In this document: positions 7,518-16,194 of the stretch, one piece after another | Position numbering within the stretch: the stretch's first letter is position 1 | Layout: each line of letters starts with the position of its first letter | NCBI GenBank assembly: GCA_012103255.1 | Contig: WLXD01000001.1 | Location: forward strand, 1,406,803 to 1,470,802 | Reading direction: 5' to 3' | Length of the DNA: 64,000 nt | Source of the DNA: Acidobacteriota bacterium | GTDB taxonomy: Bacteria; Acidobacteriota; UBA890; WLXD01 | The notes under the pieces: model-generated | Told to the model about the DNA's origin: nothing | Databases searched by the model: none | Seen by the model: the letters and a program-made list of their open reading frames with translations, nothing else | Translations under genes and position numbers: made by a program

Positions 7518-10367
7518 ATGACGACCGCCAAGATGCACCGCATTCCTCGCTCTGTCGCAGCGACGCTCCTGTTCGCGCTCAGCACGACCGGCGCGTTCGC
7601 ACAGGATCGACCCACGGTCCAACCCGACGAGTACGGCAAGTTCGAGTCCTTGAGCTCGCCGGCCTTCTCGCCTGACGCAGCGTGGATCGCGTATCCGATC
7701 TCGCGCGTGGATGGTTCGTTCGAACTCCGCTTGCGGGCTACATCCGACGCCACCACGGAGCAGGCGTTCGAGAACGGACAGCGTCCGGAGTTCTCCGAGG
7801 ACGGTCGCTGGCTGGCCTGGACGGTAGGCGTTCCCGCCAATGAGGCCGCGCGAATGCGCGAGGCAGGCGAGCCGGTCCGGACTGGATTGGCCCTGTTGGA
7901 GATGGGCGCCGACGATGAGCGGGTGTTCGAAGCAGTGGCGTCGCGCGCGTTCGATTCCACCGGGCGGTACCTCGCGATTCTCGGGCATGCTCCGGAAGAG
8001 CCCCGCGGCAAGGGCGCTGACCTGCGAGTCATGGACCTGCAAGCTGGCACCACGATGACGTTCGGCAATGTAGCCGAGTACGCCTGGACCGACATGGGGT
8101 CGCGGCTGGCCGTCATTGTCGCGACCGGCGCCGACGAGGGCAACGGGGTGCAGCTCTACGACGCGGCGAGCGGCGTGGTTGCTCCGCTGGACTCCTCGAG
8201 TTCCGCTTATCGAGGGCTGTCCTGGCGGGAGGACGCCGCTGATCTTGCGGTGTACCGCAGTGCGGGCATGGCAAGCGACCCTGGAGATGGCTACGACGTA
8301 CTCGCCTGGCGCGGCCTCGACGGCGGCATGATCAGCGCGACTGTGCTCGCGGCCAGCGCCGACGCGTTGCCCGCCGGTACTGAAGTTGTTCGCCACCGCG
8401 GCATCGAATGGTCGGAGGACGGCTCGCGCCTTGCGATCGGACTGCGGCCCACCGAAACAGCCGACGGCGATGCTGCCGAGGCCAATGAGATGGAAGACGC
8501 CGCTGCGGAAGAGGGCGCGGAGTCTGAGGAAGAGGAATCAGAGCCAGACGACTCCGCTCCGACCGAAGAACCGGAGCTTCCCGGTGTCCAGATCTGGCAT
8601 ACCTCGGACGTGCGGCTCTACCCGGCCCAGAAGGTCTCCGAGGGTCGCGATGCTCGCCGGACACTGCTCTCCGTGTGGCATCTCGATAGCGGCGCTGTGG
8701 CTCAGATCGGCAGCGACCTGATGGAGAGCGCGAGCCTGGCGGGGGACTGGAGCTACGGGTTCGAGCGCGTTGCCGCGCCGTATCCCTGGGGTGCCATGTT
8801 CGGACGCCCGTACTTCGATCTCTGGAAGATCGATGGGTCGACCGGCGAGCGCGAGCGCATTGCCGAGCAGGTCCGCTACGCGTACGTCTCGCCGGACGGC
8901 GGATATGCCGTCACCTTCGACGGGGATGATTACTGGTCGTATCGCACCAGCGACGGCAACCGCACCAACCTGACGGCGGGGATCGACGTGGATTTCCAGA
9001 ACGTCGACTCCGACACGCCCACGGATCTGCTGCCTCCGCACGGTGTCGGAGGTTGGCTTGAAGAGGACGCCGCGATTCTGGTGTACGACCAGTTCGACAT
9101 CTGGCGCCTCGCCCCGGACGGCGGAAGCGCCGCGTTGCTCACAGATGGCCGCGCCGACAGCACAATCTTCCGGATGACCCGCGTAGACCCGACCGCAGGC
9201 TTCTTCAATGCCGACCCGTTCGATCCGACAGGCGTGCTCTTCATGAGTCTTCGCAATGAGGACACCGAGCAGCGTGGCTACGCGCGCCTCGACGTGGGGA
9301 GCGATTCAGCCACCAGGTTGATGCTCGAGGATCAGCTCATCTCCTCGCTCCGGCAGATTGGAGACTCGGACCGCTTCGCGTACTCCATCCAGGCTCGCGA
9401 CGACTCGCCTGACTATTTTCTTGGCGATGCTGGACTGGTCGGCGCGACCCAGGTCACCGAGACCAATCCGTTCCTCGGCGACTATGCCTGGACGCGGTCG
9501 GAACTGGTCGACTTCGTCAGCGAAGGGGGGCGCGATCTTCAGGCGGCGCTGCTGTATCCAGCCGACTACGACCCTGAGCGCGAGTATCCGATGATCGTGT
9601 ACACGTACGAGATTCTCGCGCCGCAGATCCATGGCTTCCAGGTTCCCAGCGAACGCAACTACTACAACTTCACGGCGTGGACTCAGCAGGGCTACTTCGT
9701 GCTCCTACCGGACATCGTCTACACCTGGCGCGAGCCGGGACAGAGCGCGATCGAGTCCGTGCGCGCCGCCGTGACGAGCGTTGTCGCCCGCGGGCTCGTG
9801 GATGGCGATCGCGTTGGCCTGATCGGCCATTCCTGGGGTGGCTATCAGGCCACGTACCTGCCGACTCGAATCGACACCTTCGCCGCGTCGGTGGCGGGCG
9901 CTCCGCTCACCGATTTCGTCAGCTTCATGGGCCAGCTGCACTGGAATCCCGGCATAGCCGAGCTGAGTCACTGGGAAACGGGTCAGGGTCGCATGGAGGT
10001 GCCGTACTGGGAGGATCCGGAGGCGCACCACCGCAGCTCACCGATTCACAAGGTCCACGAGATGAACACGCCACTGTTGATGGCGTTCGGAGATGCTGAC
10101 GGTGTCGTCGACTGGGATCAGGGCACGGAGTTCTACAACTTCGCTCGCCGCGCCGGAAAACAGATGGTGCTGCTCGTCTATGAGGGCGAGGATCACGGTT
10201 TCCGTAACGAAGCTAACCAGAAGGACTATCACCGCCGCATCCTGGAGTGGTTCGGTCACTATCTGAAGGGCGACCCGGCTCCCGCCTGGATCACCGAAGG
10301 TGTTGCGATCGACGATCTGGACGACGAGAAGAAACGAGTGGCAACGGGCGAGCCGGAACAGCACTGA
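7518..10367 (+). CDS. S9 family (prolyl oligopeptidase-type) exported peptidase
   Basis: About 950 aa with signal peptide (SVAATLLFALSTTGAFAQ), an N-terminal beta-propeller, and a C-terminal alpha/beta hydrolase. The nucleophile motif is GHSWGGYQATYL (Ser near residue 772). The acid lies in AFGDADGVVDW and the His in YEGEDHGFRNEANQ. I prefer the ATG at 7518 because GAGG lies 9 nt upstream; an in-frame ATG at 7503 is also possible. The propeller carries an acidic low-complexity insert (about 8490-8580, EEEESEPDDSAPTEEPE). Likely periplasmic peptide hydrolase. Confidence 0.93.
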   Translation: MTTAKMHRIPRSVAATLLFALSTTGAFAQDRPTVQPDEYGKFESLSSPAFSPDAAWIAYPISRVDGSFELRLRATSDATTEQAFENGQRPEFSEDGRWLAWTVGVPANEAARMREAGEPVRTGLALLEMGADDERVFEAVASRAFDSTGRYLAILGHAPEEPRGKGADLRVMDLQAGTTMTFGNVAEYAWTDMGSRLAVIVATGADEGNGVQLYDAASGVVAPLDSSSSAYRGLSWREDAADLAVYRSAGMASDPGDGYDVLAWRGLDGGMISATVLAASADALPAGTEVVRHRGIEWSEDGSRLAIGLRPTETADGDAAEANEMEDAAAEEGAESEEEESEPDDSAPTEEPELPGVQIWHTSDVRLYPAQKVSEGRDARRTLLSVWHLDSGAVAQIGSDLMESASLAGDWSYGFERVAAPYPWGAMFGRPYFDLWKIDGSTGERERIAEQVRYAYVSPDGGYAVTFDGDDYWSYRTSDGNRTNLTAGIDVDFQNVDSDTPTDLLPPHGVGGWLEEDAAILVYDQFDIWRLAPDGGSAALLTDGRADSTIFRMTRVDPTAGFFNADPFDPTGVLFMSLRNEDTEQRGYARLDVGSDSATRLMLEDQLISSLRQIGDSDRFAYSIQARDDSPDYFLGDAGLVGATQVTETNPFLGDYAWTRSELVDFVSEGGRDLQAALLYPADYDPEREYPMIVYTYEILAPQIHGFQVPSERNYYNFTAWTQQGYFVLLPDIVYTWREPGQSAIESVRAAVTSVVARGLVDGDRVGLIGHSWGGYQATYLPTRIDTFAASVAGAPLTDFVSFMGQLHWNPGIAELSHWETGQGRMEVPYWEDPEAHHRSSPIHKVHEMNTPLLMAFGDADGVVDWDQGTEFYNFARRAGKQMVLLVYEGEDHGFRNEANQKDYHRRILEWFGHYLKGDPAPAWITEGVAIDDLDDEKKRVATGEPEQH

Positions 10368-10398
10368 TCCCGATCGGCTACGAAGACCAGGAGGCGCG

Positions 10399-11484
10399 AT
10401 GAGTTCGAAAGGCAAGCAACGACAGCCCGAGGCAGAGTCTGCGCACGGGACAGTTCACAGCGGCCTGCTGGCCGCATTGCTGGTTGGACTCGCGTTCAGC
10501 GCCCTGCTGCTTGGGGAGTATCGGAGTTCGGGACTGCTGTGCGGTCCCGGTGGCGGCTGCGATCTTGTTCGCGCCTCCGAGTACTCCTCGATCGAAGGTG
10601 TGCCTCTTCCGACCATCGGCGTCGTCTATTTCCTGGTGATGCTGGCCGTGGCGGCACTGCCGGGACTGCGTTCGGCGCTTCTTCCGTTCGCTGCCGTGGG
10701 TGCGCTTGCCGGCGCCACGTTCCTGGTGATCCAGGGCGCCGTGATCGGCGCGTTCTGTTCGCTCTGCGTGGTCGTCGATCTTTCGGCGCTAGCTGCCGGC
10801 GTGCTGGCCTGGATGGGGCGCGATGGCGTGACCCCACCGTTGACTCCCCAGCGGACGATGGCGTTGTCCGTCGCCACACTCGTTGCGTTCGGGATGATCG
10901 GCGTGAGCCAGGTGCTGGCTCCGATGGGTGCCAGCGTGGTCGAGCAGACGCCGGAGCAGCTGCCGGCTCCTGTGGCCAGGGAGCAAAAGGCGGAAAGTCC
11001 CGTGACGGTGGTTGAGTACATCGACTTCGAGTGTCCGGCCTGTCGCTATCAGCACGGGGTATTCAAGGAAGTGCTGGCCGACGTCGACTACGACGTGCGC
11101 ATGGTTTACATGCACTCGCCGCTTCCGCAGCACACCGGCGCTGATGGGGCCGCGCGCGCGTTTATCTGCGTCGAGACCGACGGCGTGCCTGCAACCTACA
11201 AGGCGTTCGCCGATCAACTCTTCACCGCGCCCGAGCTCACGACCGACGTAATCGAGTCGATAGCGGCCGGGCTCGCGCTCGATGTTGACGATTTGCGCGC
11301 CTGCATGGAGTCGGACACCACCACGGCGCGACTCGAGCGTGACCTCAACCTCGCCAACCAGGTGGGAGTGCGATCGTTGCCAACGTTCTGGATTGGCCGT
11401 CAGAAGTTTGTGGGAACCTCGGACCCCAGAACGGTCCGCGAGGCGTTGGACCGCTGGGTTCGATCGCCAGATAGCCAGGAGTGA
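10399..11484 (+). CDS. VKOR-DsbA fusion (disulfide-bond formation)
   Basis: 361 aa. An N-terminal VKOR membrane domain (about 20-145) has the loop cysteines C48/C54 and the CSLC redox pair at 120-123. After another TM segment comes a DsbA-like thioredoxin domain with CPAC at 212-215 and cis-Pro SLPTFWIG near the C-terminus. This would couple thiol oxidation to quinone in one protein. The ATG at 10399 has an AGGAGG 7 nt upstream; the longer in-frame extension lacks one and runs back into the peptidase gene. Confidence 0.93.
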   Translation: MSSKGKQRQPEAESAHGTVHSGLLAALLVGLAFSALLLGEYRSSGLLCGPGGGCDLVRASEYSSIEGVPLPTIGVVYFLVMLAVAALPGLRSALLPFAAVGALAGATFLVIQGAVIGAFCSLCVVVDLSALAAGVLAWMGRDGVTPPLTPQRTMALSVATLVAFGMIGVSQVLAPMGASVVEQTPEQLPAPVAREQKAESPVTVVEYIDFECPACRYQHGVFKEVLADVDYDVRMVYMHSPLPQHTGADGAARAFICVETDGVPATYKAFADQLFTAPELTTDVIESIAAGLALDVDDLRACMESDTTTARLERDLNLANQVGVRSLPTFWIGRQKFVGTSDPRTVREALDRWVRSPDSQE

Positions 11485-11488
11485 AGCC

Positions 11489-11875
11489 GTGGGTCGCACA
11501 CCAATAACCAGCCCCAACGCCGCTGCCGTCGGTCCCTATTCGCATGCGATCGACGACGGACGGTCCGTGTACCTGTCGGGGCAAACGCCGATCGACCCTG
11601 ACACGGGCGGCCTGCTCGAAGGGAGTGTTGGCGCGCAGACGCACCAGTGCTTTGACAATCTGTTCGACGTCCTCATGACAGCAGGCCTGAGCCCGTCTGA
11701 CGTCGTCCAGGTCCGGGTGTACGTCACCGACATGGGTGACTTCGCAGAAATGAACGCGGCCTACGCGGAACGCTTCACAGAGCCCTACCCGGCGCGTACG
11801 ACCATCGGCGTGGCGAGCCTACCGCTCGGGGCGCAGGTGGAGATCGACTGCGTTGCCGTGCGGCCGGACGCGTAG
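11489..11875 (+). CDS. ridA: RidA/YjgF-family enamine/imine deaminase
   Basis: 128 aa starting at a GTG with AGGAG upstream, 4 nt after the VKOR-DsbA stop. The family signatures are VGPYSHAIDDGRSVYLSGQ and the final PLGAQVEIDCVAV. The usual catalytic Arg region reads YPARTTIGVASL. It hydrolyses reactive enamine/imine intermediates in the RidA family. Confidence 0.95.
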   Translation: MGRTPITSPNAAAVGPYSHAIDDGRSVYLSGQTPIDPDTGGLLEGSVGAQTHQCFDNLFDVLMTAGLSPSDVVQVRVYVTDMGDFAEMNAAYAERFTEPYPARTTIGVASLPLGAQVEIDCVAVRPDA

Positions 11876-11890
11876 GACGCGAATCGTCTC

Positions 11891-12592
11891 GTGTTGAGTC
11901 CAGCTGCCGGCGAGGTCGTCATCCTCGAGATTCCGTTGGACGGCGACGTCCCGGGCGATGCGAATCTTGCCGATAACGAACGTCGGCGCTTGTCGCGGAT
12001 GCGCTCAGAGGCGAAGCGTCGTGAGTTCATCGTGAGCCGCGACGCGATGCGCCGGGCGCTTGGACAGCTTCTCGGCCGGTCCGCATCGGAGGTCGCGATC
12101 GAGTTGGGGGAACACGGCAAACCCGAAGTGTGCGGTGCTGACTTCCACTTCAACCTCTCGCATTCGGGCGACCGTGCCGTGTTGGCGTTGTCCCGGGAAG
12201 GGCCGATTGGAATCGACATTGAGGCGATGGCGCCTCGGCGACCGTTCGCCCGCTTGGCGCGTCGCTTCTTCGCAGCGAGCGAGATCGAATGGTTCGAGGA
12301 GTACGGCGAGGATGACCGCCGCGAAGCGTTCTACCGCCTGTGGACTCTCAAAGAGGCCTACCTGAAGGCAGTGGGTACCGGTCTTTCGATGTCGTCCCGA
12401 GCCTTCGATATCCGCGTTGACGGGGCGCTTGGGGAGCTTCGCGAAGTGCCGGGCGACCTGAGCGATCGCGGTCCATGGCACCTGGAGACAGTGCAGTTGG
12501 ATGGGGCCTACGTGGTCTCGATTTGTACCCCTGTGGGTCTGGTGAGCTATCGTCGAGTCACTCTGAACGAACTTGGCGGAGGCTCCCCATGA
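11891..12592 (+). CDS. 4'-phosphopantetheinyl transferase (Sfp type)
   Basis: 233 aa. Motifs are FNLSHSGDRAVLALS, the Mg-binding GIDIEAM, and FYRLWTLKEAYLKAVGTGL (quoted in part), the Sfp/AcpS core. It transfers phosphopantetheine from CoA to carrier proteins. GTG start. Its stop overlaps the ATG of the next gene (ATGA). No NRPS/PKS lies in the window, so it may serve fatty-acid or distant carrier proteins. Confidence 0.95.
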   Translation: MLSPAAGEVVILEIPLDGDVPGDANLADNERRRLSRMRSEAKRREFIVSRDAMRRALGQLLGRSASEVAIELGEHGKPEVCGADFHFNLSHSGDRAVLALSREGPIGIDIEAMAPRRPFARLARRFFAASEIEWFEEYGEDDRREAFYRLWTLKEAYLKAVGTGLSMSSRAFDIRVDGALGELREVPGDLSDRGPWHLETVQLDGAYVVSICTPVGLVSYRRVTLNELGGGSP

Positions 12593-13020
12593 AATGGCTT
12601 GTCCCCACCCTGCTGGCGCTTGCCGCGGCGCACGTCGTGTTCGGCCTCTACTCGCCGGAGACCCTGGCGCCGTGGGCCGGATTGGAACTGACGACCCCGG
12701 GCGCACACGGTGAGATTCGCGCCATCTTCGGCGGACTCATTATCGCTCTCGGAATCGCGATCGCCCGCGGCGCGCTCGGCGGCGCTGCTGGACGCCACTG
12801 GCTCTGGGCCGTGGCCGGGATGTACCTCGGTCTCGTCGCAGGTCGACTCGTGAGCCTCGGGGTGGACGGATTCTCCATGCATACGTTGGCGGCCGGCATC
12901 TTCGAGGGAGCCGTGGCCGGACTGCTCTTCTGGGCCGGAAGCGAGGCTCCTACTGCCGCGACAGCCGCGAGTCCGACGCCAGCGGCGGACACCTCCGGGA
13001 CGGACGGCGCCACCAACTAG
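12589..13020 (+). CDS. DUF4345-like membrane protein
   Basis: 143 aa, four hydrophobic segments, with the ELTTPGAHGEIRAIFGGLIIALG stretch (quoted in part: GEIRAIFGG) typical of DUF4345. ATG with GGCGGAGG upstream; 4-nt ATGA overlap with the phosphopantetheinyl transferase. The C-terminal tail is Ala/Thr/Pro-rich. Function unknown. Confidence 0.85.
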   Translation: MKWLVPTLLALAAAHVVFGLYSPETLAPWAGLELTTPGAHGEIRAIFGGLIIALGIAIARGALGGAAGRHWLWAVAGMYLGLVAGRLVSLGVDGFSMHTLAAGIFEGAVAGLLFWAGSEAPTAATAASPTPAADTSGTDGATN

Positions 13021-13748
13021 GGCAGCGCGGCGAAGATCCGGGTCAGCTCACTGAGGATCTCTCGTGGAGCCGTTGCCTTGCCGTCCGGCTCCACGTCCCA
13101 GTGATCGTCTGTCAGGTGCGGCGCGTAGAGCGCACCGACGCTGACCACTCGGATGTCGGTTCCCGCAGCCTGGAAATGATCGTTGGCGCGATGGGCGCAC
13201 TCGACATCCGTTTCGTGATCGCCCACGTAGACCACCAATCCGGGTGCCGCACAGGTGAGTTGCTCGATGCACCGCACCAGTGCGTGCGGGTGCGGCTTCT
13301 GATAGCCGGTTTCGACATCCTCGGCGCCGAGGACTTTTCCGAAGTGGCGGTCGATCTCCAGCTGGGCGAGGAACCGCGTGATGTTGGCACGGATGTTGAG
13401 CGAGACGATGCCCTGTGGCAGGTGGGCAAACGTCTCGAGAACTTCACGAATTCCGTCGTATATCTCGGCCGGGGTTTCGTCCGCGATCTGGAACTCGAGC
13501 CAGTGCTCCTCGGTCCGATCGATGTCGGTCTCGCCCATCCGCAGTTCCTGGCGGTAGAAATCGCGCCAGTGCCTGTGGCGATGGAGCGCCGGCTCGTAGC
13601 CGGCAAGATCCTGTAAGGCCTGGAACTCGTCGGGATCGCTCCCCGTGATGTGTTTCACGAGGGCCCGCGCGACGTTCATGTTCTTGCGACGGGTATCGAC
13701 TAGAGTGCCGTCGAAGTCCCAGACTACAGCGGTCAGTTTCTGATGCAT
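13017..13748 (-). CDS. HAD-superfamily hydrolase (phosphoglycolate phosphatase-like)
   Basis: 243 aa. Motif I is VWDFDGTLVDT, motif II SLNIRAN, the Lys lies in GYQKPHPHAL and motif III is VYVGDHETDVE. The helical cap between residues 20 and 100 fits subclass I. Phosphatase of a small phospho-metabolite; substrate not predictable. It converges with the DUF4345 gene, the two stop codons overlapping by 4 nt. Confidence 0.92.
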   Translation of the reverse strand: MHQKLTAVVWDFDGTLVDTRRKNMNVARALVKHITGSDPDEFQALQDLAGYEPALHRHRHWRDFYRQELRMGETDIDRTEEHWLEFQIADETPAEIYDGIREVLETFAHLPQGIVSLNIRANITRFLAQLEIDRHFGKVLGAEDVETGYQKPHPHALVRCIEQLTCAAPGLVVYVGDHETDVECAHRANDHFQAAGTDIRVVSVGALYAPHLTDDHWDVEPDGKATAPREILSELTRIFAALP

Positions 13749-13820
13749 CGGCGCAGCCTAGCATGGTCAACGCGGGCCGGATCTGCTAAACCGGTGTGGT
13801 CATCCCCGGCGTGAAACACC

Positions 13821-14381
13821 ATGCTCGAAGCACTTGTCGCCTGGATCGAAGCCTCGGGGCCCGCGGTCTATCTGCTTGCGCCGTTGTTTACGGTGGCGGT
13901 GGCGATTCCGGCGGAGATTCCGGCGATGCTCAACGGGATGGCCTTCGGCCCCTACTGGGGCACGCTCGTGACCTGGATGAGCGCCATGGCCGGAGCTCAG
14001 ATCAGTTTCGAGCTCGCGCAGCGATTTGGTCGACCGCTTGCTGAGCGCTTCATCCCGGACGCTGCGTTGGTGAAAACAGATCGATTGGTGACGCGAGCCG
14101 GATGGCCGCTCTTGCTAGGTCTCAGGCTACTGCCCACCGTCGCCTTCACTGCGATCAACTGGGGCGCTGGGTTAACGCGGATGCGCCGCATCACGTTCTT
14201 CTGGACCACGGCCGTCGGGATTCTCCCCGGCGCGCTGGTGTTCACAGCCACGGGCGCCGGACTCGGGAGTCTCCTTTCCGAGGCGGGCGGTCCGACGTTG
14301 ACGGTTGCGGCCACCTTCGCCACGATCATCGTGATGGCGGTGATGACGGTCTGGTTGTTCAGGTCGAGTACCGCCGAGTAA
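13821..14381 (+). CDS. VTT/TVP38-TMEM64 (DedA-like) membrane protein
   Basis: 186 aa with five to six hydrophobic stretches. The family core includes PAEIPAMLNGMAFGPYWG and GLRLLPTVAFTAINWGAG, containing the conserved G-x-R-(L)-x-P re-entrant element. The superfamily includes lipid scramblase/flippase-type proteins (UptA/DedA); a role in membrane lipid handling is inference. Confidence 0.87.
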   Translation: MLEALVAWIEASGPAVYLLAPLFTVAVAIPAEIPAMLNGMAFGPYWGTLVTWMSAMAGAQISFELAQRFGRPLAERFIPDAALVKTDRLVTRAGWPLLLGLRLLPTVAFTAINWGAGLTRMRRITFFWTTAVGILPGALVFTATGAGLGSLLSEAGGPTLTVAATFATIIVMAVMTVWLFRSSTAE

Positions 14382-14436
14382 CGAGCGAACCGTCGGCGGC
14401 ATCCAGCTCGCGGGTTCCGCGGTAGCAGGAGTCTCT

Positions 14437-16194
14437 ATGCGGCAGGCGTTCGGCGCGGTATCGCTCGCTCTTCTGGCGATAGCTCTTTGGAATGGCGGGG
14501 TCCAGGTCGGGCCAGATCTGATCCTCCACGGTGCGCGCGTCTACACGATGGACGAGTCGCGGCCGTGGGCCAGTGCGGTCGCGATTCAAAGTGGCGTAGT
14601 TGCGGCCGTTGGCGACGATGCGGAGGTCCTGGCTCTTGCCGAAGAAGGAACGATCGTTCGAGACCTTGGCGGCCAGATGATCCTTCCGGGTTTCCACGAC
14701 GTGCACGTGCACGCCGTGGAGGCTGGCATCAATGCCGACCTTTGTTTCTTTCCAAGTTCCGCGTCGCTCCGTCGCTACGAGCAGATCGCCCGGGCCTGCG
14801 GCGATGATGCCCCTGACGCGGACTGGGTGCTCGGCGCGGGCGTGTTCGTCGCTGATCTTGTTGGTGGCTCCGAGGCTCCCATCGATGTGCTCGATCGCGC
14901 GATCCCCGATCGTCCCGCACTAATCCTCGATGATCTGGGACACGGCGCGTGGGCGAACACAGCAGCGCTTCGCGCGGCCGGCTACGAGGAAAGTTCCGTC
15001 GACCCGCGCGGAGGAATACTGCACCGTGACTCCGTGGGAGAACTCTCGGGCATCGTCTTCGAGAACGCACAGCAACGGCTGCGTGACGCCGCCTGGCCGC
15101 CGAATCGGCAGACCCGGAATCTCGCCTATTCGAGCCTTCTGGCCAGCCTCGAGGAACTTAATCGGAACGGCATTACATCGGTTAGCGACGCGGGCGGCTA
15201 CTGGACGCGAGCGCATCACACCGCATGGGCCCGAGCGCTGCGGCGCGGGAAGCTCACCGTACGGGCAACGAACGCGCTCTACGTCTATCCGGACCTCGGC
15301 CTCGACGCTCAGCTCAAACGCCTGCGGACGCTCTACTCCAATCGTGCCGGGTCGTTGCTGCGTTTTAACACCGCAAAGATCTATGTCGATGGGATTCTCG
15401 ATCTAGGCACCTCGTTGCTGGCCGAGCCGTACCTGCGTTCGCCAGCGGGCTTGGATCTGCCCGATCACGGATTCGAGTATTTCGGCTCCGATTTGCTCGA
15501 TCGCTATGCGGCCGAACTCACAGCGGCGGGATTCGACCTGCACTTCCACGCGACCGGCGACGCGGGCGTGGCCCAGGCGCTCGATGCTATCGAGGCGGCC
15601 GGCACTGCGGTCCGGGCAGAGACGCCATCGCACCGCGTCACGCATCTCTATTTGGTCGAGGAAGCGGACCGATTGCGGTTTGCCTCACTGGGCGTCGCGG
15701 CAGATCTTCAGTTCTCACCGGACGCGATCGACCCTCGCTACGCGCGTTCACTGGAGCGGATCATCGGGCGCCAGCGGGCCGCGGCTCTGCTCCCCGCGCG
15801 GTCGATACAGGGCGCAGGGGCGACTACCGTGCTGAGCAGCGACTGGGACGCGGGTCCTTTGTCGCCACTCGGCACGATTCAGCGGGCCCTCACGCGACGC
15901 GGCGAGGGGGTGCGCCGGCTCGAGGACGCGATCCGCATGTTGACGCTCGATGCCGCACGCGTTCTTGGACAAGACGAGATCACGGGTTCTATCGAGGTTG
16001 GCAAGCAGGCCGACCTGGTGGTGCTTGATAGGGATCTGTTCGCCCAGACACCGGCTCGGATCGGCCGGGCGCGCGTGTTGCTCACTCTGTTGGCTGGCCG
16101 CGCTGTGTTCGACGGCGCGAACGTTCTGTCGCCGGTGCCTGCGGGTCAGTCATCGCGGAGTGCGTCCATGGGATCGATCGAAGCGGCTCGCTGA
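14437..16194 (+). CDS. YtcJ-type amidohydrolase
   Basis: 585 aa, signal-like N-terminus (AFGAVSLALLAIALWNGG). Metal-binding strand motif ILPGFHDVHVHAVEAG carries the HxH. Further ligands are KIYVDGILDLGTS and FHATGDAG, and the C-terminal strand is LSSDWDAGPLSP followed by SIEVGKQADLVVLD. This matches the exoenzyme-regulatory YtcJ/amidohydrolase 3 group, which hydrolyses N-acyl or cyclic amide bonds. AGGAG 6 nt before ATG. Its 3' end overlaps that of the kinase-permease gene by 49 nt in convergent orientation. Confidence 0.9.
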   Translation: MRQAFGAVSLALLAIALWNGGVQVGPDLILHGARVYTMDESRPWASAVAIQSGVVAAVGDDAEVLALAEEGTIVRDLGGQMILPGFHDVHVHAVEAGINADLCFFPSSASLRRYEQIARACGDDAPDADWVLGAGVFVADLVGGSEAPIDVLDRAIPDRPALILDDLGHGAWANTAALRAAGYEESSVDPRGGILHRDSVGELSGIVFENAQQRLRDAAWPPNRQTRNLAYSSLLASLEELNRNGITSVSDAGGYWTRAHHTAWARALRRGKLTVRATNALYVYPDLGLDAQLKRLRTLYSNRAGSLLRFNTAKIYVDGILDLGTSLLAEPYLRSPAGLDLPDHGFEYFGSDLLDRYAAELTAAGFDLHFHATGDAGVAQALDAIEAAGTAVRAETPSHRVTHLYLVEEADRLRFASLGVAADLQFSPDAIDPRYARSLERIIGRQRAAALLPARSIQGAGATTVLSSDWDAGPLSPLGTIQRALTRRGEGVRRLEDAIRMLTLDAARVLGQDEITGSIEVGKQADLVVLDRDLFAQTPARIGRARVLLTLLAGRAVFDGANVLSPVPAGQSSRSASMGSIEAAR